Part shown: piece after piece, positions 27,037-34,684 of the stretch
Position numbering within the stretch: the first letter of the stretch is position 1
How the letters are laid out: every line of letters begins with the position of its first letter
Assembly: GCA_011525915.1 (NCBI GenBank)
Contig: WYBM01000015.1
Location: forward strand, 372,001-436,000
From: Ardenticatenaceae bacterium
GTDB taxonomy: Bacteria; Chloroflexota; Anaerolineae; Promineifilales; Promineifilaceae
Direction: 5' to 3'
DNA: 64,000 nt
The notes under the pieces: generated by a model
Told to the model about the DNA's origin: nothing
What the model saw: the letters and a program-made list of their open reading frames with translations, nothing else
The model's database searches: none
Position numbers and translations under genes: made by a program

Positions 27037-28677
27037 ATGAATCGTGCAGTTTACCTTTTTGCCCTGGCCGCAGCTGGCTTCTTTTTTCTTCTTGGCCTGC
27101 GCACCCTGCCCCAATATGGCCTGACATGGGATGCGCCAGAAAACCTGCTGTCGGGCACACATTATGCCCGCTTCTTTGCCAGCGGGCACCCCGCCTGGCT
27201 AGATTTTGCCGCCCATGATGACCTATACAGGCAGGCTGGCGATGCCCGCCCGCTGCTTTACAACCGGGAATTTAATGCTCCCTTCCGCTACCCGCCGGTG
27301 GCCAATATCACGGCCGTAGTCACCCACACCCTCTTCACCACCCACCTCGGCTGGCTGGCGAGTATAGATGGGTATCATCTGGCCGTTCTCTTTTTTGCCA
27401 GTCTGACCATTTTTGTACTGGCCTGTTTTACCTGGCAGGCGTTTGGGCCAGTGGCCAGTTTTGCCGCTACACTGGCGCTGAGCACCTACCCACTCTTTGT
27501 TGAACACGCCCATAACAATTTAAAGGATGTGCCTTTTGCAGCCCTGGTGATGCTGGCATTGTGGGCATATTGGCGCGGGTGGCAGCACGGCCGTTGGCGC
27601 TGGTTCGTTTTATCTGCGCTGGCCGCCGGGTTGGGCATGGGAGTGCGGGTGCTGGCCGTGGAAGTGTGGCCGATTGCAGCCATAGCCTTTCTACCGTGGG
27701 CGTGGGCTAACCGCCGTCAGGGGTGGGCTTTACGGCCGTACGTCCCCCTGTTCGTCTGCATCCCTCTGGCGCTGCTGCTCTTTCTGGCCGTCTGGCCCTG
27801 GCTCTGGCCGGACCCGTCTGGCCACCTGAGTCAACATCTGGCCTTTGGCCGGGATGTGTCTCGTGGGCTGCGTGTGTTATACAACGGGCAGTTGTACGCA
27901 TCGGGGATGACCCTGCCCTGGCATTACACGGCCGTTATCTTTAGCCTGACCACCCCCCTCGTCGTCTTAGGTGGTGGGCTGGTAGGGAGTGCCACAATTG
28001 TTACACGAAGCCGATGGCCAGACCCGGCGGCCCTCATGCTGCTGGCGTTGTTCCTGCTGGCGCTCATACGTACCAGCTGGCCGGGCATCCCCCAATACGA
28101 TGGCACCCGCCATATGCTAGATGGCATCGTGGCCCTGGCCGGGTTGTTTGGGGTGGGGTTTCAAGCCGGGTGGGCCTGGGTGCAAAAGCGCTGGCCACGG
28201 CCGTGGCCAGCGCGCCTGCCCTATATCATTGCTATCTTCTTACTGCTGCCTACCATGGTCAGTGATATACGCCTGCACCCCTACCAGGGCATTTACTACA
28301 ACATGCTGGCCGGCGGCCCGGCGGGGGCGTTTGACCGCTTCCCACAAGAGTATTGGGGTAGTTCCTTTCGCCTGGGCATGGCCTGGGCCAGCCAAAACGC
28401 AGACCCTGAGGCGCTCATTTTGCCGCGGGTGGGTGGTCACCTGGCCCGGTTCTACATCAAACCAGGCCACCAGATCATCCCCGATGAAGCGATTGGCGCC
28501 TTACCCCCTGACCAACCCATTCTCATCATCTATATGACCCGCCGCGACAAGTATGATTGGATTGCTGATTTTGCAGATGCTCATTTGACGGCCGTATATA
28601 CGCTGGAACGCGGCGGAGTGCCTGTGTTGAAAATTGTGTCTACTGACGCCGGCAGGCTGCAGCAAGCCAGACCATAG
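27037..28677 (+). CDS. PMT/GT39-like glycosyltransferase, multi-pass membrane protein
   Basis: About 546 residues with an N-terminal helix, then a luminal-type loop LTWDAPENLLSGTHYARFF. The acidic Asp after TW corresponds to the DE/DD motif of GT39 enzymes. HNNLKDVPFAALVML is the conserved HN.KD.PF segment of PMT_2-type transferases. About ten further helices follow and a short soluble tail (about 460-546). It should transfer a sugar from a polyprenyl-phosphate donor to protein or glycan outside the cell. The ATG at 27037 is chosen because longer starts would run into the divergent neighbour; GTG at 27034 is nearly equivalent. Confidence 0.75.
   Translation: MNRAVYLFALAAAGFFFLLGLRTLPQYGLTWDAPENLLSGTHYARFFASGHPAWLDFAAHDDLYRQAGDARPLLYNREFNAPFRYPPVANITAVVTHTLFTTHLGWLASIDGYHLAVLFFASLTIFVLACFTWQAFGPVASFAATLALSTYPLFVEHAHNNLKDVPFAALVMLALWAYWRGWQHGRWRWFVLSALAAGLGMGVRVLAVEVWPIAAIAFLPWAWANRRQGWALRPYVPLFVCIPLALLLFLAVWPWLWPDPSGHLSQHLAFGRDVSRGLRVLYNGQLYASGMTLPWHYTAVIFSLTTPLVVLGGGLVGSATIVTRSRWPDPAALMLLALFLLALIRTSWPGIPQYDGTRHMLDGIVALAGLFGVGFQAGWAWVQKRWPRPWPARLPYIIAIFLLLPTMVSDIRLHPYQGIYYNMLAGGPAGAFDRFPQEYWGSSFRLGMAWASQNADPEALILPRVGGHLARFYIKPGHQIIPDEAIGALPPDQPILIIYMTRRDKYDWIADFADAHLTAVYTLERGGVPVLKIVSTDAGRLQQARP
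28188..28213. repeat. 26-bp perfect palindrome centred on ACGGCCGT
   Basis: GCGCTGGCCACGG is followed directly by its reverse complement. It lies within the GT39-like coding region; the core 20 bp match the palindrome at 25992-26015. Confidence 0.85.
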
Positions 28678-28713
28678 GGTTCGTTCAAAAACAACTTTGG
28701 ACTTTTGCCAGGT

Positions 28714-28797
28714 AATCAGTCATCAGTGTCCAGTCATCAGTTCAGAAGAACACTCAACTGATCACTGCCAACTGGCTGCTGATCACTGTAAAACACC
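28714..28797 (+). repeat. Dispersed repeat family B, copy 1
   Basis: Contains a 37-bp block (28731-28767) that matches 33775-33811 with three differences, embedded in CAGTCATCAGT/ACTGATCACTG simple repeats. It lies between the GT39-like gene and the convergent sensor kinase gene. Confidence 0.75.
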
Positions 28798-28838
28798 AAG
28801 TTAGCCCTTAGATCTAAGCTGCCACCCCTAGACTGCCC

Positions 28839-31763
28839 CTACCCGGCATTTAGCGGCAGCCTGATCTGAAAGGTGGTTACCCGGCCTTCTATACTTTTTG
28901 CCTCAATCTTTCCTCCGTGCCGTTCGACAATTTCTTTGCAGATGGCCAGGCCTAAACCTGAACCAGCCTCGCCCGATCCCTGGCCAGTTTGTCCCCGGTA
29001 GAAGCGATCAAAGATATGGGGTAGGTCTTCCTGGGGAATGGGAGGCCCCGTGTTGGAGAAGGTAACAACCATCTCGGCCGGCAGAATAAGGCTGGCCACA
29101 CACCTGATTTGCCCTCCTTCGGGCGTGTAAGCGATGGCATTCGCCATCAAATTGGTAAAAACTTCCATCATCTGGGTATAGTCTACGGGAACGGCCGGCG
29201 TCTCCGGGTTTGGTTCATGTATAAGGTGGACACCCTTTTTGGCCGCCCAAACCGCATGGGCCTGGCACACCTCGTCCAACAAACTGTCAAGAATTTGAGG
29301 CTCAAGCGTAAAGGCAAGATTGCCCTGTTCCAGGCGAGAAAGGGTTAACAAATCTTCAATCAAGTGGGTCAGTCGTTTTGCTTCACGCTCCAAAATGGGC
29401 ACATTGCGCTCCAATCCAGCAGCCCCTTGCCTCCTAAGTAAACCCAGGTAGAGCCTGATATTGGACAAGGGGGTGCGCAAGTCATGACTGACGTTGGCCA
29501 CAAACTGGTCTTTAAGCCGATCCAGTTCTTGTAACCGCTCATTGGCTTCAGTCAGCTTGCGGGTTCGTTCGGCAACCCGTTGTTCCAGTTCATCGAGCAG
29601 CCTGGCTTTGGCCAATGCCAGAGCAATTAATCCGGCAGTCTGTTCCCCACGAGCGATCTGGTTGGGAGTAAACGCACGCGGCTGGGAAAACTGAATCAGG
29701 ACGGCACCCAATTTTTGATTACCGGCGATAAGCGGCAAGCCAAGGATAGCCCGATAGGGGCCAGTTTCCCCGTGCAGGGAGGCATAAGGTGAGCAGAGCA
29801 AGTCGTGAATCGCTAACGCCCGACCGGTGTTCTGCAGGTCAGCGATGATGGACGATTCCCCCCGCTCTATCTGAGCAGCGAAAAAGGCAGCAGGCTCTTT
29901 AACAGCTGAGTTTGTCACCGGAACCATTGTCTGGGCAACCCTATCCCAAAGCGTAATGATAACCGCGTCGGCCACAAAAAGTTTGGTCAGCCGTTCTACC
30001 AGGGTTTGCAGCATTGTCTGCAAATCATCGGTTTCCAGGGCGGCGCGGGTGATGTCATTTAGCGAAGCCAGGAAACGCTGCTGCGCCCGGCGGTTATCAT
30101 CCAACCGTTTACGTTCCGTAATATCTTCACAAACAATGAGCACCTGGGTAGTTTCTTGGGCATCCTGGATGGCGCGGGCATGTTCTTGTACCCAGATCAC
30201 ACGGCCGCCTTGGCAAACTTTGCGGAACTGCCAGGTGAAGGTCTGGCCGGTATTCTGCAAGCATTTCTCTAACTGAGCGGCTACGGCCGTTTTGTCATCA
30301 GGGTGGAAAACGTTCAAGACAGGCTGCCCTTCTAATTCGCTAACGGAATACCCCAGTTGGCTGGCGCCAAAATCGTTGACAGAAACAACCGTCCCTTCCC
30401 TGTTTACGGTGAAAAACATAGAAGGATTGTCCTGGTAAAAGGTGCGGTATTTTTCCTCGTTGACCTGCAAGGTGGCAAAAGTTTTCTGTAACTGCCTGGC
30501 CATATGGTTAAAAGAAGCTGCCAACTCGCCCACTTCGTCTGTGCGGTTCAACTGGACTTGTTGGTCCCAGTCGCCCTGGGTAAGGGCCTTCGCCGACTGG
30601 TTCAGGTGCAGAATGGGCTGGGTTATCCATCTGCTAACCAGGACGGCCGTTCCCATTGCCACCGTCAGAGAGAGGAAAATCAGGACCACTGTCGTACGGC
30701 TGTGAGCAGTGATCTGGGCCATTAAATCAGCTTCGGCCAGGGCGATAATGATCAGCCAGTCCAGCCCATTCGCGTCATGGAAGGGTGTGACTGAAAGCAA
30801 ATAAGGCTTTTCGTCTATCTCCAAAGACAGCCGTTGAGGCCCGTCTATTTCAACCATGCCATTGGTGCCGTCTGCCAGGTAACTGGCTGTCTGTTGGATG
30901 AGCGGAACCTGGCTGTCTAACGCCGACAGCCGGCGGACTTCTCCTCCTTCTTCGACATAAACTGCCTCGGTTGTAGAAGAAGCAACCAACATGCCGGAGT
31001 GATCGATAATGAATATTTCTCCGGCGCTGCCTACCTCTAATTCGGCCAGGAAGCTGCTAATCCCTCCCAGGGTCAGAGAAACGTCTAACACACCTTTTAA
31101 TTCACCGTCGGCACCATAAACAGGCACTACGGCATCGGTGCCTATCTCGCCGGTTGTCCAGACAAAAATGGGAGTCCAGGCTGGCTGGCCTTTGCTTACA
31201 GCAGCCTGGTACCACGGCCGTACACGGGGATCATAGTCGGGGTAAGCATTGGTTAAACCGGTATGGTTTCCCTGCTCATCAAGCGCATGGGTCTCAAACA
31301 CATAATCTGTAGACGCCCCTGAAACTGCCAGTTCAATCGCCCCACCGGGACTGGTGCGAAAAGGGCCGATATACCCTGCCTCTTCATTGGCATAGGCAAT
31401 GGAACTGACCTGTTCGAATCGCTGTAACTGGTTCCAGAAATGATGCTCAAGGCTGTTGAAATCCTGCAGATCTACCTGCCTCAGGGCGATACTGTCCAGG
31501 TTGAATTGGTTGATCAGATGAGGCAGTGCCAGGTAATTCTCTAAATGCTGTTGAATGCGGGCAGCAATTTCATCCTGCAGTTGGCCGGCAAGCTCATTGA
31601 TGGCAAGCTGCCCGTTGCGGAAAGAGAGGTAACCTGTGAGACCAACCGTTCCGGTGATGATAACAATGAAGGCGATGATGAGAAGTGCTTGCAGGGAAAA
31701 TGACCGAAGGGTGGTGGTAATTCTCCGGTAAAATGAGCCATCCTGCTGTGAAAATTGCTCCAT
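28839..31763 (-). CDS. Membrane sensor histidine kinase (dCache-HAMP-PAS-GAF-HisKA-HATPase)
   Basis: A 974-residue hybrid-free sensor kinase. Order: first membrane helix (about 26-48); an extracellular double-Cache sensor to about 345, with PRVRPWYQAAVSKGQPAWTP typical of Cache ligand pockets; second helix (about 355-378); HAMP; PAS (about 440-555); GAF (about 575-720); a coiled coil. Then comes HisKA with the phosphorylated His in FVANVSHDLRTPLS, and HATPase with NLMANAIAYTPEGG and GSGLGLAICKEIVERHGG. No receiver domain or response regulator gene is adjacent, so it is an orphan whose partner lies elsewhere. The Cache domain suggests a small-molecule signal such as an organic or amino acid. 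Confidence 0.9.
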   Translation of the reverse strand: MEQFSQQDGSFYRRITTTLRSFSLQALLIIAFIVIITGTVGLTGYLSFRNGQLAINELAGQLQDEIAARIQQHLENYLALPHLINQFNLDSIALRQVDLQDFNSLEHHFWNQLQRFEQVSSIAYANEEAGYIGPFRTSPGGAIELAVSGASTDYVFETHALDEQGNHTGLTNAYPDYDPRVRPWYQAAVSKGQPAWTPIFVWTTGEIGTDAVVPVYGADGELKGVLDVSLTLGGISSFLAELEVGSAGEIFIIDHSGMLVASSTTEAVYVEEGGEVRRLSALDSQVPLIQQTASYLADGTNGMVEIDGPQRLSLEIDEKPYLLSVTPFHDANGLDWLIIIALAEADLMAQITAHSRTTVVLIFLSLTVAMGTAVLVSRWITQPILHLNQSAKALTQGDWDQQVQLNRTDEVGELAASFNHMARQLQKTFATLQVNEEKYRTFYQDNPSMFFTVNREGTVVSVNDFGASQLGYSVSELEGQPVLNVFHPDDKTAVAAQLEKCLQNTGQTFTWQFRKVCQGGRVIWVQEHARAIQDAQETTQVLIVCEDITERKRLDDNRRAQQRFLASLNDITRAALETDDLQTMLQTLVERLTKLFVADAVIITLWDRVAQTMVPVTNSAVKEPAAFFAAQIERGESSIIADLQNTGRALAIHDLLCSPYASLHGETGPYRAILGLPLIAGNQKLGAVLIQFSQPRAFTPNQIARGEQTAGLIALALAKARLLDELEQRVAERTRKLTEANERLQELDRLKDQFVANVSHDLRTPLSNIRLYLGLLRRQGAAGLERNVPILEREAKRLTHLIEDLLTLSRLEQGNLAFTLEPQILDSLLDEVCQAHAVWAAKKGVHLIHEPNPETPAVPVDYTQMMEVFTNLMANAIAYTPEGGQIRCVASLILPAEMVVTFSNTGPPIPQEDLPHIFDRFYRGQTGQGSGEAGSGLGLAICKEIVERHGGKIEAKSIEGRVTTFQIRLPLNAG

Positions 31764-32063
31764 TTTCCCTCAGAGCTTAGGGGTTTTCAAGAATCAGAGA
31801 TTCTAACAAGTTGTTATAAGAAAGTATAACATATTTTGGCCGGTGATATTCAATACGCTGGTACAGTTTTCAGTCATCAGCAACCAGTTTTCAGTGCTGG
31901 CCTACCTCTGGAAATAGTCTGCTGAAAACGGATGACGGCCTTCTGATGGCTGGTACCGGTGGAATCGCATATTGACATTCACCGCTGGGTTGTTTACAGT
32001 GGGCGCTGTTGATACCAGCACACTTGGGCAGGGATGCCCTATTTACACAGGAGAACACAACTT
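31764..32063. other. 300-bp gene-free stretch with small hairpins and repeat A copy 2
   Basis: Upstream of the sensor kinase are two small inverted repeats: AGAATC-AGA-GATTCT (31790-31804) and GTTATA-AGAAAG-TATAAC (31813-31830). The second could be an operator or the AT-rich -10 part of the kinase promoter. The rest is the family A repeat and a short leader for the HU-like gene. I find no RNA gene here. Confidence 0.4.
31860..31957 (-). repeat. Dispersed inverted-repeat element, family A copy 2 (reverse orientation)
   Basis: Read on the minus strand it matches the other copies, with core TATTTCCAGAGGTAGGCCAG and ends related to GGTACCAG. It is more diverged at the tips than the 42055 copy. 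Confidence 0.75.
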
Positions 32064-32444
32064 ATGCCTGTCAAATATACGGTTATTACCAGACCCAACC
32101 CCCAAGATCCACAAAGCCCCCGCAAGTATTATCCCTCGTATGCCAGCAGCGGCCGTGTGAGCCAGCGCCAACTGGCCCGCCGCGCTGCCGAAATCTCTAC
32201 CCTTAGCCCGGCCGACCTGGCCGCAGCCACTGAGGCGCTGCTATCGCTTATTCCACAGCTATTGACTGAAGGCAATATCGTAGACCTGGGTGACTTTGGC
32301 ACCTTTCGCCTGACCATCCAGGCTGCTGGAGCAGACACGGCCGAGGCGGTTAACGCTCACCAGATCAAAAAAGTTAATGTGCGCTTTACACCTGGCAAAG
32401 AGTTTAAACAATCCTTGAGCCAGGTGACATTTGAAAAGGCTTAA
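32064..32444 (+). CDS. HU-related DNA-binding protein
   Basis: A 126-residue protein of the HU-related (histone-like, Bacteroidetes-style) family rather than canonical 90-residue HU. The N-terminus KYTVITRPNPQDPQSPRKYY is typical of that subfamily. It is followed by an HU-like helix pair (QLARRAAEISTLSPADLAAA) and the beta arm entry GNIVDLGDFGTFRLTI. It should bend or coat DNA. AGGAG before the ATG at 32064 supports this start over the ATG at 32034, which would add ten unlike residues. A four-unit 22-bp array lies just downstream. Confidence 0.8.
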   Translation: MPVKYTVITRPNPQDPQSPRKYYPSYASSGRVSQRQLARRAAEISTLSPADLAAATEALLSLIPQLLTEGNIVDLGDFGTFRLTIQAAGADTAEAVNAHQIKKVNVRFTPGKEFKQSLSQVTFEKA

Positions 32445-32498
32445 AGGGCATGGAGGCCACGGCCGTGGCCATGTGCCCAAACCATCCCTGATCCACCC

Positions 32499-32586
32499 TG
32501 ATAAAAGTACGTATTTGTGGCATGAAAAGTACGTACTTTGGGGCTAACAAATACGTACTTTTTGGCTGACAAATGCGTACTTTTTA
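32499..32586. repeat. Four-unit 22-bp array of TACGTA-centred sites
   Basis: Four 16-bp sites are spaced exactly 22 bp centre to centre: AAAAGTACGTATTTGT (32503-32518), AAAAGTACGTACTTTG (32525-32540), ACAAATACGTACTTTT (32547-32562) and ACAAATGCGTACTTTT (32569-32584). Units 1 and 3 are exact reverse complements, so sites face both ways. The regular two-helical-turn spacing suggests cooperative binding of a dimeric protein. It lies between the HU-like and VOC genes. Confidence 0.7.
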
Positions 32587-32642
32587 CGGCCGTAGACAGG
32601 GCACCTTGCTGCCCGACAGCGTATTAACAGACAAAGGCTGCC

Positions 32643-33062
32643 ATGAAACAGTCAATTATTCATGTGGCGCTGGTGGTGCGTGACTATGATGAAGCCATCG
32701 CCTTTTACTGCCAAAAGCTCCATTTTCGGCTGGTGGAAGACACCTACCAGCCAGAACAAGACAAACGTTGGGTAGTGGTAGCGCCGCCCGGCACCAGCGG
32801 CACCACCTTGCTGCTGGCGCGGGCAGCCACACCGGCCCAAGAAGCGTTCATCGGCAACCAGAGCGGCGGCCGTGTCTTTCTTTTCCTGCAAACCGATGAC
32901 TTCTGGCGTGACTACCATCATATGGTGGCCGTCGGCGTCGAGTTCGTCCGGGAACCCAAAGAGGCTCCCTACGGCACCGTCGCCGTTTTTGCCGATTTGT
33001 ATGGGAATTTGTGGGATTTGATCGAACCCAAAACACCAGCGGCACCTCCACAGCACACCTGA
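32643..33062 (+). CDS. VOC/glyoxalase-superfamily protein
   Basis: A 139-residue single VOC domain pair: HVALVVRDYDEAIAFYCQKL at the N-terminus and AVFADLYGNLWDLIEP at the C-terminus are the two beta-alpha-beta-beta-beta halves. Candidate metal ligands are His8 and the C-terminal Glu of DLIEP. Members include glyoxalase I, extradiol dioxygenases and antibiotic-resistance proteins; the substrate cannot be told from sequence. Upstream sequence includes the 22-bp array, which may be its control region. Confidence 0.85.
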   Translation: MKQSIIHVALVVRDYDEAIAFYCQKLHFRLVEDTYQPEQDKRWVVVAPPGTSGTTLLLARAATPAQEAFIGNQSGGRVFLFLQTDDFWRDYHHMVAVGVEFVREPKEAPYGTVAVFADLYGNLWDLIEPKTPAAPPQHT

Positions 33063-33120
33063 CAGAACTATATTACTGCCGACTTTTCATAAAAATAAGA
33101 TCAAAAACCAGCGAAGATGG

Positions 33121-33126
33121 TATAAT
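33121..33126 (+). promoter_or_regulatory. TATAAT -10 element for the LURP-one-like gene
   Basis: A perfect TATAAT 40 bp before the start codon, followed by ribosome site GGAGG. No good -35 hexamer is visible. Confidence 0.4.
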
Positions 33127-33165
33127 CTACAGGCTGAATACTTTACTTAATCTGGAGGATTCTCA

Positions 33166-33750
33166 ATGCAATTTCCCTTAACACTCACCTTTAAGAAGCT
33201 CGCACTTGCCCCCCAAATCTCTGTCACCGATGCCAACGGGCAGCTCTTGTTCTATGTCAAACAGAAATTGTTTAAGCTCAAAGAGGCCGTAACCGTGTTT
33301 GAAGACCGGGAACAAACAAGGCCGCTGTACACCATTGGCGCCGACCGGATCATCGACTTTTCGGCGCGCTACCGTTTCCGTGACCAAAATGGCAGTGAGC
33401 TTGGCTCCGTCAAACGGCAGGGACGTAAATCGCTCTGGAAGGCGCATTATGACATTTATGATGGCGATCAGGTGGTGGCTAACATTCAGGAGGAAAATGC
33501 GTGGGTAAAAGTAGGGGACGCACTCTTTAGCGAAATTCCGATCATTGGCATGTTGGGCGGGTATGTCTTTAACCCCACATACCTTGTTTCCCGGCCAGAC
33601 GGCACGGTGGTCGTCAAGGTAAAGAAGCAGCCTTCCTTTTTCGAAAGCAGTTTTACCATTGAAGAAGCGGTGGATATTGATGAAGCGGCCGAGATCCGTA
33701 CCATTTTGAGTATTTTAATGATGACATTGTTAGAGCGGGCCCGCGGGTAA
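33166..33750 (+). CDS. LURP-one-related/tubby-like beta-barrel protein
   Basis: A 194-residue soluble protein made of short beta strands. It has the LURP-one-type pattern: ISVTDANGQLLFYVKQKLFK at the start, then TRPLYTIGADRIIDFSARYR, and a closing hydrophobic helix TILSILMMTLLERARG. Bacterial members are of unknown function and are structurally related to tubby and phospholipid scramblases. GGAGG lies upstream of the ATG. No ACGGCCGT site occurs in it. Confidence 0.65.
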   Translation: MQFPLTLTFKKLALAPQISVTDANGQLLFYVKQKLFKLKEAVTVFEDREQTRPLYTIGADRIIDFSARYRFRDQNGSELGSVKRQGRKSLWKAHYDIYDGDQVVANIQEENAWVKVGDALFSEIPIIGMLGGYVFNPTYLVSRPDGTVVVKVKKQPSFFESSFTIEEAVDIDEAAEIRTILSILMMTLLERARG

Positions 33751-33754
33751 ATAT

Positions 33755-33855
33755 AGTGATCAGTGATCAGTGCCCAGTCACCAGTCCAGAAGAACACCCA
33801 ACTGATCACTGATTACTGATCACCGATTACTGATCACCGTTCACTTTAACACACC
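33755..33855 (+). repeat. Dispersed repeat family B, copy 2
   Basis: Shares the 37-bp block (33775-33811) with the 28714 copy at 34 of 37 positions, surrounded by repeats of CTGATCACTGATTACTGATCACCG. It fills most of the gap before the DDAH-like gene. Confidence 0.75.
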
Positions 33856-33907
33856 GGGTAAATTGTAAACGAGCCCCTAACCCTAAACCACATTGTGACA
33901 TCTGCCC

Positions 33908-34672
33908 ATGTTAACGGCTATCACGCACACACCATCACCCGCCTTAAACCAGGGCGAGCTTACTTTTTTACCACGCCAGCCCATTGATTTTGCTCAAGCC
34001 TTACTTCAGCATACGGCTTACTGTGACCTGCTCCGTCGGTGCGGCGTCCGCGTCATTACTTATGATAAAAACCATGTTTTACCCGACAGCGTATTTGTTG
34101 AAGATACCGCTTTTGTTTTGGATGAAATAGGGGTTATCATGCCAATGGGTGTGGCATCCCGGCAAGAAGAAACCAGATTGATCCAAACCGAATTGGCTAA
34201 ATTCCGAGAGATTAAACAGATAAAGCACCCGGCAAGGCTGGAGGGGGGAGACATTCTGCGTATTGGCAAACATCTTTATGTAGGAGTTACCTCGCGAACA
34301 AACACCAGCGGAGTAATGGCTTTAGCGCAGATGGTCAAACCGTATGGTTACGATGTCATGGGTGTCAACGTGACGGGGTGTTTGCATCTAAAGACAGGCT
34401 GTACCGCGCTGGATGACCAGACTATTTTGATAAATCCGGCATGGGTTGATCCTGAACCGTTTGCCCGGTTTAGGTTAATGTCTGTGCCAGAGGGTGAACC
34501 GTTCGCGGCGAACGTTTTACGAATTGGAAATACCATCTGCATGCATTCGGGGTTTGCCAAAACAAGAGAAATGGTTGAGCAACATGGGTATGATGTACAG
34601 GTTACTAACATCTCTGAATTTCAGAAAGCCGAAGCCGGGTTAACCTGTATGAGTTTGATTTTTACCCATTAG
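33908..34672 (+). CDS. DDAH-type dimethylargininase/amidinohydrolase
   Basis: A 254-residue pentein-fold enzyme of the dimethylarginine dimethylaminohydrolase type. Visible catalytic elements are the acidic pair Glu65-Asp66 (SVFVED), His160 in GCLHLKTG and the nucleophile Cys247 in GLTCMSLIF. Length fits DDAH (about 255) and not arginine deiminase (about 400). It would hydrolyse methylated arginines or a related guanidino compound to citrulline. Its base composition looks more AT-rich than its neighbours, and it lies in a stretch of over 2 kb without ACGGCCGT, possible signs of recent arrival. Confidence 0.85.
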   Translation: MLTAITHTPSPALNQGELTFLPRQPIDFAQALLQHTAYCDLLRRCGVRVITYDKNHVLPDSVFVEDTAFVLDEIGVIMPMGVASRQEETRLIQTELAKFREIKQIKHPARLEGGDILRIGKHLYVGVTSRTNTSGVMALAQMVKPYGYDVMGVNVTGCLHLKTGCTALDDQTILINPAWVDPEPFARFRLMSVPEGEPFAANVLRIGNTICMHSGFAKTREMVEQHGYDVQVTNISEFQKAEAGLTCMSLIFTH

Positions 34673-34684
34673 TTTGGTGAAACG

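Noticed and set aside
32499-32586. Origin of replication iterons
   Set aside because: No dnaA, dnaN, DnaA boxes or replication initiator gene is near, and the sites are palindromic and face both ways.
33908-34672. Arginine deiminase
   Set aside because: Too short (254 residues) and organised like DDAH; ADI is about 400 residues with an extra helical domain.
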